From Haematococcus lacustris (lineage: Eukaryota > Chlorophyta > Chlorophyceae > Chlamydomonadales > Haematococcaceae), in contig JASKMD010000015.1 of NCBI GenBank assembly GCA_030144725.1, positions 6,265,810-6,329,809 on the forward strand: 64,000 nt of DNA, in the 5' to 3' direction. Positions 35,108-45,800 of the stretch are shown one piece after another (within the stretch, counting starts at the first letter, position 1; every line of letters begins with the position of its first letter). Under the pieces are notes generated by a model. That model did no database searches and was not told the DNA's origin. It saw nothing but the letters and a program-made list of their open reading frames with translations. The position numbers were made by a program, and so were the translations under genes.

Positions 35108-35972
35108 TCAGGAGTCCCCAACATGGGGTTGGTAATCTTCATGCAAGTACTCGCAATAGAGTGCACCGGTTCCGGTAGCGTTTGTTGCATTGGCACCTGC
35201 GAATTACTCCCGCATCTACTGGCAAGCGGCGCGTTAATCCTTGCATCAGAGTCCATGCCGGCGCAAGCGAGCGCGAACACACCTCAGCTGCTCACTGTCG
35301 ATTGTTCTAGTGGTGAGTAGGGACACCAATGATAGAACTGCGCTTGGCATCGAGCCGGAAGTACAATCACATTTCAGCCCGCCAAGCTCGCTCCGCGAGC
35401 CTTTCATTGGTGCAAGCTGCGTCGGAGGGCCATCGTTGGGCAAGAAATAACTCGACATTGCAGCGTGGTGCGATTGGATAGAGGTCTCTATAGCCAGCCA
35501 CACTGAAAAAGGGACCCTCTTACACAAACTGGCATGTGGTGAGCTGACTACTCTAAGTTATTATACTTTCGAGTTATTACTTTGTTCGTAACTCAACGAC
35601 ACAGCTGCTGGAGAAAAAAGCACGGCAATCCATCAACCAGGGCCGCCTCCTCACCCTTTGGCGTGACCCGACTCTGCCTTGCAGGATTTTCTAGCCTACT
35701 CCGACCGCCTGGACCCGCACCCCCTTGCAGCCCCACCACCTCCCAGCCCCCGCAGAAGCCTCCCACCCCCTCCCGCCCCCTCCCAGCCCCCTTACTGCCC
35801 CGCCATTCCTTCCCAACCTCTCCCATCCCCTCCCAGCCCCCTCACTGCCCTCCCACCCCCGCCACCCCCTCCCCCCCCCTCCCACCGTTTCCCACCCTCT
35901 CCCACCCCCTCTCAATCCCGCCACCCCCACCCCGCCCCCTGGCCCTAGCAAGTCATTGCAAGACGCAAACCC

Positions 35973-36600
35973 ATGGTCCACAGCCGGCAGCGTGCTCATC
36001 TTGCAGCACTTGTAAAGTCACCAAGGGCTGCTTATCTGCACAGTCCTAATGGCTTGAAAGCCGCAGCAAGGAGGGCTGAAGCTATTGCTTTGGAGGTGCA
36101 CGCCACAAATGAGTTGCTGATGACTGAGACCGAGTGGCAGCATGCCCATGAGGAGGTACTCAATGCTATAGTGCATGACCTTGAGGAGAAGCTCGAGCAC
36201 CTGCAGGCAGGGCAACGGCAGCTGAGGTTGGAGAATGAGGCACTTGAGGCATGGATTAGGCAACATTAGCTGGCTATGACACTCTTAAGGCGTCAGCGGC
36301 ACCGCCTTGAAGCCCAGCTGCGCAAGTGTCGGCTCCGCCCCTCACTAACCCACAAGCAGAAGCAGCAGCTGCAGATCCTAAAACAAACGGGTGTGTCCAC
36401 TGAGGTCCTACGTCGGTGGGCTGACAGCAACTGCAGCCGTCTTGACACGCATGGCAGACCTGCTGGTGGCACAACAGTGCAGCCCACACCGGGGCCAGGC
36501 CCACCTGAGCCCTCTGACTTCTTCATCCCCACGCAAGAGGCCTCACCTGGAAAGCCAGCAGCAAGGACAACAGCATTCACAGCTCAGCACTACATCAGCA
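35973..36600 (+). pseudogene. Coiled-coil ORF of TIR element copy B, with in-frame stop
   Basis: From 35973 the frame reads through Ala/Leu-rich helical sequence (KAAARRAEAIALEVHATNEL) into the Glu/Leu heptads shared with copy A. A TAG at 36267-36269 interrupts it where copy A has CAG, a single C-to-T difference. The frame then continues (LLRRQRHRLEAQLRKCRLRP) to about 36600. Copy A lacks the first part and 18 bp after the stop position. The two copies are thus broken in different ways. No family is recognised. Confidence 0.6.
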
Positions 36601-36699
36601 CAACCAAGTTGATGTTGAAGACAAAAGTCAGCCGTCGCCGGCTGCCCACATGCCGGCGGCTGTTCATCACAGAGCAGTGTGTGGTGGCCAACACTCACC

Positions 36700-36890
36700 G
36701 GCCTGGCAGCAGCCCCCCCCTGGCAGCAGCTGGCAGCTGGTGGTGGGGCTGCCCCTGGGCTGCCCACCCCTCCTGCTGCCCCCCCCTGGCAGCAGCTGGC
36801 AGCTGGTGCTGGCGCCGCCCCTGGGCTGCCCACCCCTCCTGCTGCCCCCCCCCTGGCAGCAGCTGGCAGCTGGTGCAGGTGCTCCCCCTG
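36700..36890 (+). repeat. 63-bp minisatellite in TIR element copy B
   Basis: Two to three units contain GGCAGCAGCTGGCAGCTGGT with C-rich spacers, cognate to 6985-7185 but differing in copy number and unit order. Confidence 0.8.
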
Positions 36891-37465
36891 AGCTGCTCAC
36901 ATCTCCAGCCAAGCAGCAAGGGGCCACATCGCAGCTGGACACGAGCTCTACACGCAAGCGGGGGGCGGGCGTGACAGATGGGACCCAACCTGATGAGCAA
37001 GGTAACAGAGCAATAGCCTCCACACCTTGTAGGGTTGTGTAGAGTGGCCAAGTCATCAGTACTGCTCACGAACGGGTCAAGCATCGCAGCAACCTTGTAT
37101 ATTTCTGAGCATGGGTGAAGGGGCGTTGTTAGATCGGTTTTGCATGCCATGTGAATCGTTTTGACTGCGCGACTGTGCCTCACTGTGCGCAGGTGCTCCT
37201 GGGCCACGTCGGTCACGGCGGTCGGTCGCGGCGAGGCCCGCATGAGCGTAGTTTGCATGAATTTGAATGTCAAGATTTGAGCCGCCTTAGCACTCAGCAC
37301 ACTGCACAATATTTAATGCTACAAGCTGCACCGCATAGCTGACAGAGACTTCTATCCAGGCATGTGCGAAACATAAATAGAAACCACGGGGCTGAGACGC
37401 GGCGTCGTTTTGAATACCAGGGGTCGGTTTCCTGTCATTTTCTGTTAGTTGGGGACACCTGAGTG

Positions 37466-38699
37466 TCAGGCCCTCCCAACATGGGGTTGGTAACATGCAT
37501 GCGATTACTCTCTCAATACTGCACCGTTCTTGATAGCGTTTATCACATTGGCAACCGCAATTTAGTCCGCGTAATCTGACCATCAGCGCTAGCCATTGGA
37601 GTCTTTGCTCGCGTACTGCCACATGTGCCCGCGAACAAATCACAGCGGCGAGACGGGTCTCCTTGGCACGGTGAGCCACGTCGCTGTGACCCCATCTACC
37701 TAGCGTAGTGAGCTGGTTGTGCACAAATGGAATGTCCAGCCGACACCCAACGCGATGCCTGCCGGGCGTGCAGGGCGTCTAGACGGGGCGGGTGAAGCAT
37801 AATCTATCTTCGCTTCTCGCCGAACACATCATTTGGGTCGGCGCACACGAAGGTTGCACCGGGGTACACCCCCCCCCCTCCACTGTGCCCTTCACTGTGT
37901 TGCACCCGTTGCACTTGGAGGAAAAGCGACATAGAATTGTTGTTCTTTACTCATTGGCGCATCTATTGAAACAAGCCGCACATTAAACAGCCCAGGCCTC
38001 TATCAGTTTGACATCTTCAAAGTGACATCATGTTCTCCAAGCAGAATCAGGGCTACGGGGCTGTGGGGTGGCAGTTGAGCTATGAAACTTTGCACGCAGG
38101 TGGATGGCATGTAGGGGAGTGTAACTCTCAAAGGAGCCGAGTCCAAACTCGGCCATGGTGTGGAGTTGTGGAGTTGTGTGACTGACTGCATGGCTCTGGC
38201 CCTGAAATCGGCTAAGGGAGTTGGGGGGTCACAGACCAGAGTGAGCTCTTGGCTTGTCTGAGTATGAGCGTTTGTAACACTGTCCTAGATGAGCTTAACC
38301 TAGTATGTAGCATGCTGTAATTCCCAATGGTCGAGCTGTGGCATTGCCCTCCAGGTAAGGGGGGGACGTGGGCTCATTGCCACATTTTTCGCAACCGTTC
38401 TCCGATCCGACTGCTTCTGCCGATGCGCAGGCTCGTGTTGAGCAACCTAAGCGACGCGGGCGGTCGCAGCGATGACTGCATGCCCCGAAATAGCTCAAAT
38501 TTGAATTACTAACTTTGATGCTTTGCTGTGCACGGCCTACTGACTGGATAATTATTCTGGATGGGTGAAAGGTAGCTGGCTGGGCTGGCTACATACTGAG
38601 CCAGATAGCATTAGATTTGGCGCAGCGAGTGCAGAGTTACAGCCGTCCTACTACCAGGGGTCGGTTTCCTGTCATTTTTAAACAGTTGGGAGCGCCTGA
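37466..38699 (+). mobile_element. Second TIR element (1.23 kb) nested at the end of copy B
   Basis: Termini TCAGGCCCTCCCAAC and GTTGGGAGCGCCTGA pair at 14 of 15 positions. It is flanked by the 7-bp duplication CTGAGTG at 37459-37465 and 38700-38706. The left duplication overlaps the last four bases of copy B, so this element arrived later and hit copy B's terminus. The first 130 bp and the last 45 bp are related to the other copies (ACATGGGGTTGGTAA; ACCAGGGGTCGGTTTCCTGT), but about 1 kb between is unrelated and has no open frame I recognise. It is a non-autonomous family member. Confidence 0.9.
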
Positions 38700-39836
38700 C
38701 TGAGTGTTTGCCTGAAATGTACTCCCATGCCAGTTTCGCAGACCCAACACTGGCAGTAACACACACAGCAGCCTCAGAGCCTGGACCCAATACTATCCTG
38801 CCAGCCAAGCGTACCAAGCACACACAGGTTGAGCAGGTGCCAATGCAATGCTGCTATGCCTTAACCTGCCAATCTCAAACAGTCCGTGTAACCCGCGACA
38901 ATGTGAGTTGCCTCGCCGCAAGGCTGTATGCGCTACTGGCGCCATGCAGGGCGATGTAACTAGACAGGATTCTAAGGCGGTTTCAGTACACCAAGGGGAA
39001 GCAGGCGGCCATGCCCCCCAAGGGCAAAGGAATGGGCAACCTGCGCCCAATCATCGTCACGCTGGCCACCTAGGGTGCTGACTGAGAGGTGTGCCTGGAC
39101 CTCGAGTGGGCATGGCAGCGGGTCATGCCGCTGTGCGAGAATGAGCGCTTCAGCATTTGCCTTAGTAGGTAGGCCACCTGAGATGCTGGGTGGGTGGGGT
39201 GCCGATGCGTGTTGCTGGCGGTGTTCCAAATAGTAGAGGGTTGGTTATCAGTGTTGAAAGGCTGCTGGGCCTGATGGTTGCTGGGCATGATGGCTGCTGG
39301 GCCTGATGGCTGCTGGGCCTGATGGCTGCTGGGCCAGACCAAGATGGTTCAGTTATGAGAATGAGCGGTGGGCCCCAAGTGGGCATGGCAGCGGCTCAGG
39401 CTCAGGAGCAGTTGTTTGGAAAGGTAGGCCACCTAAGGCGCTGGGTGGGTGGGGTGTTATGGGGACACTGTCAATGTGTTAAACAGCCAGCGAGAGTGAG
39501 TGGGCGGGGTACTGACGCAGTGCTGCTGGCCTGCTGCAAGGCCGTGTGCCGACCTGGGGGTGCAGATGAGCGGCGTGGTATGATGGTGCTGGTGGTGGAT
39601 GAGCAGTGCACTAGCCAGGCCAGCTCAGCAGTGAATGACCAGCAGCGGTGTGAGCGTGGCTGGACCACAATCAGCCTAGTAGCTGGACCATGGGTAGCCC
39701 ACGGGAGGGGGGCTACATCCTAGCTGAAGCTGGTGGCCCAACACTCTGTTTACTCTATTCGGTGTGACTTGTCCAGCGTCCAACAACGCAGGACGGTAGG
39801 CAGTGAGATCGCTCACCGCGCCACGCCACTGGCGCA
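38700..39836. other. 5' flank of the opsin-kinase gene
   Basis: No complete gene is present. It contains a short duplicate of the downstream gene's start region (38936-38985), a run of about five 18-bp units reading GCTGCTGGGCCTGATGGT (39250-39335), and the presumed promoter. A short frame through 38985-39072 (GKQAAMPPKGKGMG) matches nothing I know. Confidence 0.5.
38936..38985 (+). pseudogene. Partial duplicate of exon 1 start of the opsin-kinase gene
   Basis: ACTGGCGCCATGCAGGGCGA and the following bases up to GGATTCTAAGGCGG match ACTGGCGCAATGCAGGGAGG through GGATTCTAAGGCGG at 39826-39876, including the start codon. The similarity stops on both sides. It is a truncated local duplication about 0.9 kb upstream of the real exon and could provide a decoy start. 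Confidence 0.65.
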
Positions 39837-42800
39837 ATGCAGGGAGGTGCAACAAGGCAGGATTCTAAGGCGGAAAAGGAGAAAAAAGTCGATGTGGCAG
39901 AGCTCCCTCCTCCTTCCAGCGATGCCACAGCCTTTGCACGTGCAGCTACTGCACGGCACAAGGTTTCCGCAGCAATGTGTTTGGTCGGAGTCGGCCTTGC
40001 CTGTTCGCTTGCGGTCACCTACATGCTGTGCACTAGCAACCTGGGGGACGAAGAGCTCACTAAGGCGTATCACGCGGAGGTATGTACTCGAGGCAGATAT
40101 TTCGTCAGGAGAAGAGTCTTCGTGTTGCGAGCTGTAAAGTTAGTAGAGCACAAAGCATGGACGCTAGTCCGGGTTGAAGAAACTCTCCCTTGACACCAAA
40201 CAGGTGGACGGAATGGCATACCAGTGGCCTATGGTTGCCTTCGGCACAGCCTTCATGCTTAATGTGATGCTGGTCGCCTTTGAGCGCGGCTCCGTTAAGT
40301 TTCAACTTGCAAGTGGGTGCGGGACGTTTTGCTTGGTGCTTGAACATATGAGCTTAGCGTTGATCAGTGGAAGTATAGCATGTGCCTAATCGTTGCGGCG
40401 CCCACCATGAGAATGAAAACAGAGCTTACCAAGTTTTGTCTGTTGTGCAGTGGTCGCCTGCTACATCAATCTGTTGGCTGGCCTGAACGACTACCTTTCC
40501 TGGAAGTGCAAAGTCCCCATCATGCGTGATGCATTTAACCAGGGCTTCATGATAACACGGGTGGTGAGATATTGGCAGGCAGGGAGCCAGGTTGCATGCA
40601 CTTGCAAAACCACCAGCCGTCAACTACCACAAGCACCACCATTTACTTAACTCTGCCGTGCAGGCGATGTGGGGCTTTACCACACCCACCATGGTGTATT
40701 TGCTCAGCATGGTTTCTGATTTCACCAAGGCCAAGGTGTACAGGGTCATGGCAATTGACTTTGTCATGATCCTGCTGGGAGGAATAGCACAAATAGCTCC
40801 TACCCGCTCCCTCTGCATCATCCTGTACATCTTGGCCGTCGCTTGTTTTGCCGTGGTCATCTACAGCATGTGGCGCATGTTTGATGCGTGAGTGCCCAGC
40901 TCAGCCTTCAGCGTCTCCACAGTCAGCATCCAACCCAGCTGAGAAATCTCCAACCATTCTGCAGTGGAGGTTGCTCAGCTGGTTGACACGTCAGGCCAGG
41001 GTAGAGCAACAGGGGCAGCATGACAGATGCCACGGCTGCTACAAGGCTGCTGCATCATGTGGCACAGGCAAGACCCTGATCCTGTGGCAGAGCTGGCCTG
41101 AATGTGGGCACTGCCGTCCACACCAAGCTGTGTGGACATCCAGCCTGCTGGGCTAGAGGCAGCCTCACTACCGAGCCGTGCACCGTGGCTATGCAACCAG
41201 CTCACTGTTTCCACCAATCATAGTGTCAGACATTCAGCTGGTGGGCCTCTGTCAGTCATAGCCCCACCTGCACGAGCATGGCTGGTGTGCATGGCTGGTG
41301 TGCACAGGTCCCTGGCTGAGGCCCGCAATGACGGTTCCCGTCTCAGCCTGCTGGTGCTGCGCTTTTACACCGTGGTGGGTGGGAGGGCAGGGTGCTGTGT
41401 GTGTGGCGCTGTGTTGGATGTTTTGCGAGTGTGGGCCTGCGTGCCCCCTTACTGTGTTGCCACCTGCCAGGTGTGAATGGGTGGGCTTTCAGGCCTATTG
41501 TGAATACCTATTAGACTATCAGCAGGCCTGCTTGTTGGTATGCTGTCAGCCAGCACTGACACCGACAAGGCGGCGCTACCTTCATGGCATCACTGCACAT
41601 GAAGCCATGGTCAAGCAGTGCATGCCTAACGTAGTCCCATGCCTCAGTGCAGCTCCATAGCCAGACTCCTTGTCTGCTTGAAGGAGGTGACCAGGGCCCT
41701 GGCTGGTTACATGCATCGATTGTGGCTGACAGCCTGCTACTCACTAGTTTACCACAGACGAGCAGCACATGATCAGCAGCATGCTGTAGTAACTGTGTTC
41801 TAGCAGCGCATCAGGTTGGTCACATGGTGCTTACAGGGTCTGTGGTTTACCTTCCCTATCATCTTCCTGCTGGTCAAGGGAGGGTTCCTGACCCTCAACC
41901 AAGAGGAGTGGGCGTAGAGTGTTGCGGACTTCTTAGGCAAGGTCATGTTCAGCAGCAGCCTGCTGCAAGGCAATTTCCTGACCATCGAGCAGCGCCGCCT
42001 GATTGCAATGCGGATCGTGGAGGAGGGCAACCGGGTCCAGGTAGGGCTGTCTCGCGCAGTCTTGGCACAGCGACGTGGCCATAGCCTTGTCACAGGGACA
42101 TCCAAGCTCAAAGAAGCTCGACCTCATGCTCACAATGCGACTTTGAACGTCCCTTCTTTCCTTTTTTTGCGCCTGTCATCTTGCTTGCCTGCCTGCTTTC
42201 CTGGCTGTCATCCAGCCTGCCTACCTACCTTCCTACCTACCTGGCTGCCTGCCTGCCTGCAGGTCATACAAGAGCTGAAAGACTTGGTGGAGCAGAAGGA
42301 GCGGTTCATGAGTGGCATGAGCCATGAGTTGCGCACCCCTCTGAACGGAATCATTGGTCTGTCTGACGCCCTGGTGGTGGGCAGCTGCGGCCAGATAAAC
42401 GACGCTGCGCTGAAGACTATGACCACCATCAAGACCAGTGGCTCGCGCCTGCTTAACCTCATCAATGACATCTTGGACGCAGCCTCCATGCGCAAGGTGA
42501 AGTTCCTGGCGCCCACATTGGTATAGACTGGCATTGGCCTAAACCTGCATAGGGTGGGCTGCTCCTTGCCGCACTGAGGAGGCATGGCTTGAGAGGATAG
42601 AAGGTGAATAGACCCCCTTTGCACTGTCTGGGCTGGGTTGGGCACTTCCTCACCCCAGTCAAGACAGGCACCTCTGGCACTCCAGGCTCAGGTGGAGGTG
42701 TGTAGCTACACCAAGGCTTGATGGTTCTTGACTTGGCCAGACCATGTTGGCAGGGGAGCGTGCAGACGGTTGACGCTGGTGTCATAGTGTTACTGTAGCT

Positions 42801-45800
42801 GGATGCCTGCTCTTGTGAGCGCCGTGCCACAGATGCATGGCAAGCTGACCATCAAGCACGAGAAGGTAAACCTGTGCCGCATCGTGGATGACGTCATTGA
42901 GCTGTGCGGACCTCTGGTGCGTGATGGGTGGCGGAGCCTCTTGCATAGTCACATGCAAGCACAGAGACAGGCACCCCGGCTGACTCACGCCTTGGGCCCA
43001 TCTTGAGATTAGGCAGGTTCTGTGCCAGCGTACTTAGTGGGTGTGCCTGCTTGCCTGCTGAGTGCCTTCTGTCCCTAGCTGACGTCGTTGCATTCATTGT
43101 TCTTCCTGCCCTGCCTGCCTCTTCTGCCTGCCTGCCTGCCTACCCGCCTATTTTTCCTGCCCTGCCTGCCTGTTCTGCCTGCCTGTTCCGCCTGCCTGCC
43201 TGTGCCGGCCCTGCACGATGTGGGTCCTGCTGTGCCTCTGCTGGTTTGCAGGCCAAGCGCGGGGTGCAGCTGGTGAACGACGTGCCGGGCAACATCCCAT
43301 GCGTGCTGGGCGACAACGGTCGCATCATCCAGATCTTCCACAACCTGATTGGCAACTCGTGCAAGTTCACACATACCGGCTTCATCACCATTTCGGCCAC
43401 CCATAAGGTCAGTCGAAGGCTATGGCTAGGCCAACAGAGTCTGGAGGGTTTCATTTCCACAGCCTAAGACGGGGTCCAGCTGAGCAGGCTGTGCAGAAGC
43501 TCTGCAGCAGGCTGTGCAAAAGGGCTGGAAAAGGTGGAGCAGGTGGGACATCTCGTGATCGAGACTGAGCATGAAGGCTGGGGTGGAGGAGCCCCTGCCT
43601 GCCTGCCTGTCTGGCACCTAATGCTTTGTGAGATTGTGATATACGGTCATGATATTCCATTCCCCAACTCTACTTTTGATGGGGTGTGCTCCCTCACTCC
43701 ACACAGCATGGTCCACAATGACAACCACCCCTTGTCCACTCACAGGTTGATGAAGTCGAGATCTCTGTCAGCGACACAGGCATCGGCATCCCAGAAGACA
43801 AGTTTGATCAGATTTTCCAGGCTTTTGAGCAGGTGGGCAGCCTGAGAGTGGACATGGCCAACCCCTCAACATATGTAGACACTGCCACAGCTCATTTCTT
43901 CGAGCGTTTAAACATTTCTTATGACTGGTGGCGTCGTTCATTGGGAAATGCTACTAAAGCCCAGGCATGTTGCTGCTGTGTAGTCAATCTGTCATGCCTA
44001 CTCTACGCTCATGTCTACATACAATCTAAGTGTAAGAGGCTGATGTAGTTGAAGCCATTTCGTTAGTGGGTGTGTTTCCTGTCCACACATCCTCATGGGT
44101 GACATAAGTGTAAGGTGACATAAGGGCCTGGCCAAGACTCACCTTACGTACTGCCCATGACTTCCCACCTCCCCTGCTGCTGGCCCCTATGTCAGCCTGC
44201 TTCCTGCCCCACCTCCTGCCCTATATGCTTCCTTGACAGGTGGACATGAGCACCACGCGCAAATATGGCGGCACTGGCCTGGGCTTGAACCTGGTGAAGC
44301 AGCTGGTGGAAGCTCACAACGGCACCATCTCTGTAAAGAGCAAACTGGGGCGAGGGACAACCTTCTACTTCACCATCAAGGTAGGCTACCAGACACTGCT
44401 GCTGCTTTCTCTGCCCCCCCCCCCCCTGTTCCCCGTGCCATATCCTTACGGAACGGATGAGCAAGAACAGAAACAGCAATCCTGCCTGCCTGCCTGCATC
44501 CTTGCCCCACTCCACCCTCACAAACCTTCACAAACTCTGGCCTTGGCACCCTCCCATCGACCCTGCTGAAGCCACCCAGCTCAACCATATGCCCCTCTGC
44601 ACACCCAGCCATACCCTGTTTTGCCCCACCTTCCACAGACCTGGGAAGAGCCCGGCTCCACAGACGGCCGCACCAGCAACAGCGCCGCTCCACCCGAGCC
44701 CCCTCCCTCCTCCACAATGCTCCGGCGGCCTTCAGTGGATTCCCAAGGCTTCCCAGCACCCACAGCCACACGCGCCTCTAACCCTACACACCAGCGGGCC
44801 GTACAGCGCAACAGCAGCTTCCGCACAGCCAGCCGCCTGGCCACCAGGGTGCCCAGCACGGACGGCGTGGTCCCAGACGCGAATGGCACCGGCATCCCTG
44901 CCCTGGTTGCTGCAGCCGCCGCTGCAGCCGCCGCTGCCTCTACTCCAGGCAGCCCTAAGCCGCGGGTCACCCCACCTGGGCAGTACGACGCAACAAACGT
45001 GTCAGGCCCAGTGCCACTGAAGGACGCACTGACGCTGGCCACCAGGGTCATGCGCCGCCCCTCCCTCATGGCGCGTGTTGCAGCCAATGCAGACAAGCCA
45101 GCAGCAGACAAGGGTGCGGTGTCAGGACAGCCGCCCAGCCCTCCCCCCAAGATTAAAGTGCTCAGCGTGGATGATGACCCCGTGAACCAGATGGTCGTGC
45201 AGAACCTCCTGACGCCAGAAGGGTACCAGGTGAGGTGCAGCGTGCTAGGGGTGCAGATGAGTACCAGGTGGGGTGCAGCGTGCGAGGGGTGCAGAGGGGT
45301 GTAGGTTTAGCCTGCAGTCAGGGTCGCTAGCACCTGGCCATATTGTCTTCTGGAGGGAGCAGTGCATGCGGTGTGTACTGGCATGGAGGTGCTGCTGCTG
45401 CTTGTCTGCTGTGCTAGGGTTGAGCTGTTGTGGGCTTGGACAGGACACTATCCATGGGGCTGAGGCTGATGTAGGCAGTGCTGCAGAGGCTGTTTTAGAG
45501 CAGCATGGTGGAGGGTGGGTTAGGGTGGTGTGGGTTAGGGTGGTGTGGGTTAGGGTGGTGTGGGTGTGGGTTAGGAGGGTGGGTTAGGTTGTGGAGGGTG
45601 GGCGCTGCGGGACTGCCTGGCGGCTGGGGGCCGATGCCGGTTATGCTGCTGAAGCTGCTGAGCTGAGGGGTACTCCCGTGATGCCTCTGCTGTGTGTGGC
45701 TGGCTCCTAGCGGCTGTGTAGCAGCTGCCTGGTGTGCACTGCAGATCATCCAAGCCATGGATGGCCAGGAGGCGCTGGACATCCTGGCTGCTGACAGCGT

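Larger units (their letters stand above)
35108..37462 (+). mobile_element. TIR DNA transposon, copy B, with 7-bp target duplication
   Basis: Termini are TCAGGAGTCCCCAAC and GTTGGGGACACCTGA. The left flank is GTGTTTG (35101-35107). The matching right-hand GTGTTTG is at 38704-38710, because a second element (37466-38699) later inserted at this end. Removing that element and its own duplication restores GTGTTTG directly after CCTGA. The body is nearly identical to copy A over long stretches and keeps a longer coiled-coil coding region. A 7-bp duplication with a TCAGG terminus does not clearly match a superfamily I know; hAT elements usually make 8 bp. Confidence 0.9.

Noticed and set aside
41466..41530. 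Possible extra opsin exon with a D-x-x-x-A pattern that would suggest an opsin lacking the retinal lysine
   Set aside because: Exon 5 joins in phase directly to the exon at 41837, which supplies a full helix 6 and a helix 7 with D282 and K286. The candidate lacks the helix 6 W and P and would duplicate helix 7.
41914..41936. A 23-bp micro-intron (GT...AG) removing the in-frame TAG
   Set aside because: It is too short for splicing, would shift the frame, and would delete the start of helix 7 including the conserved Asp.
45530..45600. GGGTTAGGGTGGTGTGGGTTAG run as an interstitial telomere
   Set aside because: The run is short and irregular, lies in an intron, and grades into GT-rich slippage sequence; there is no clean telomere unit.
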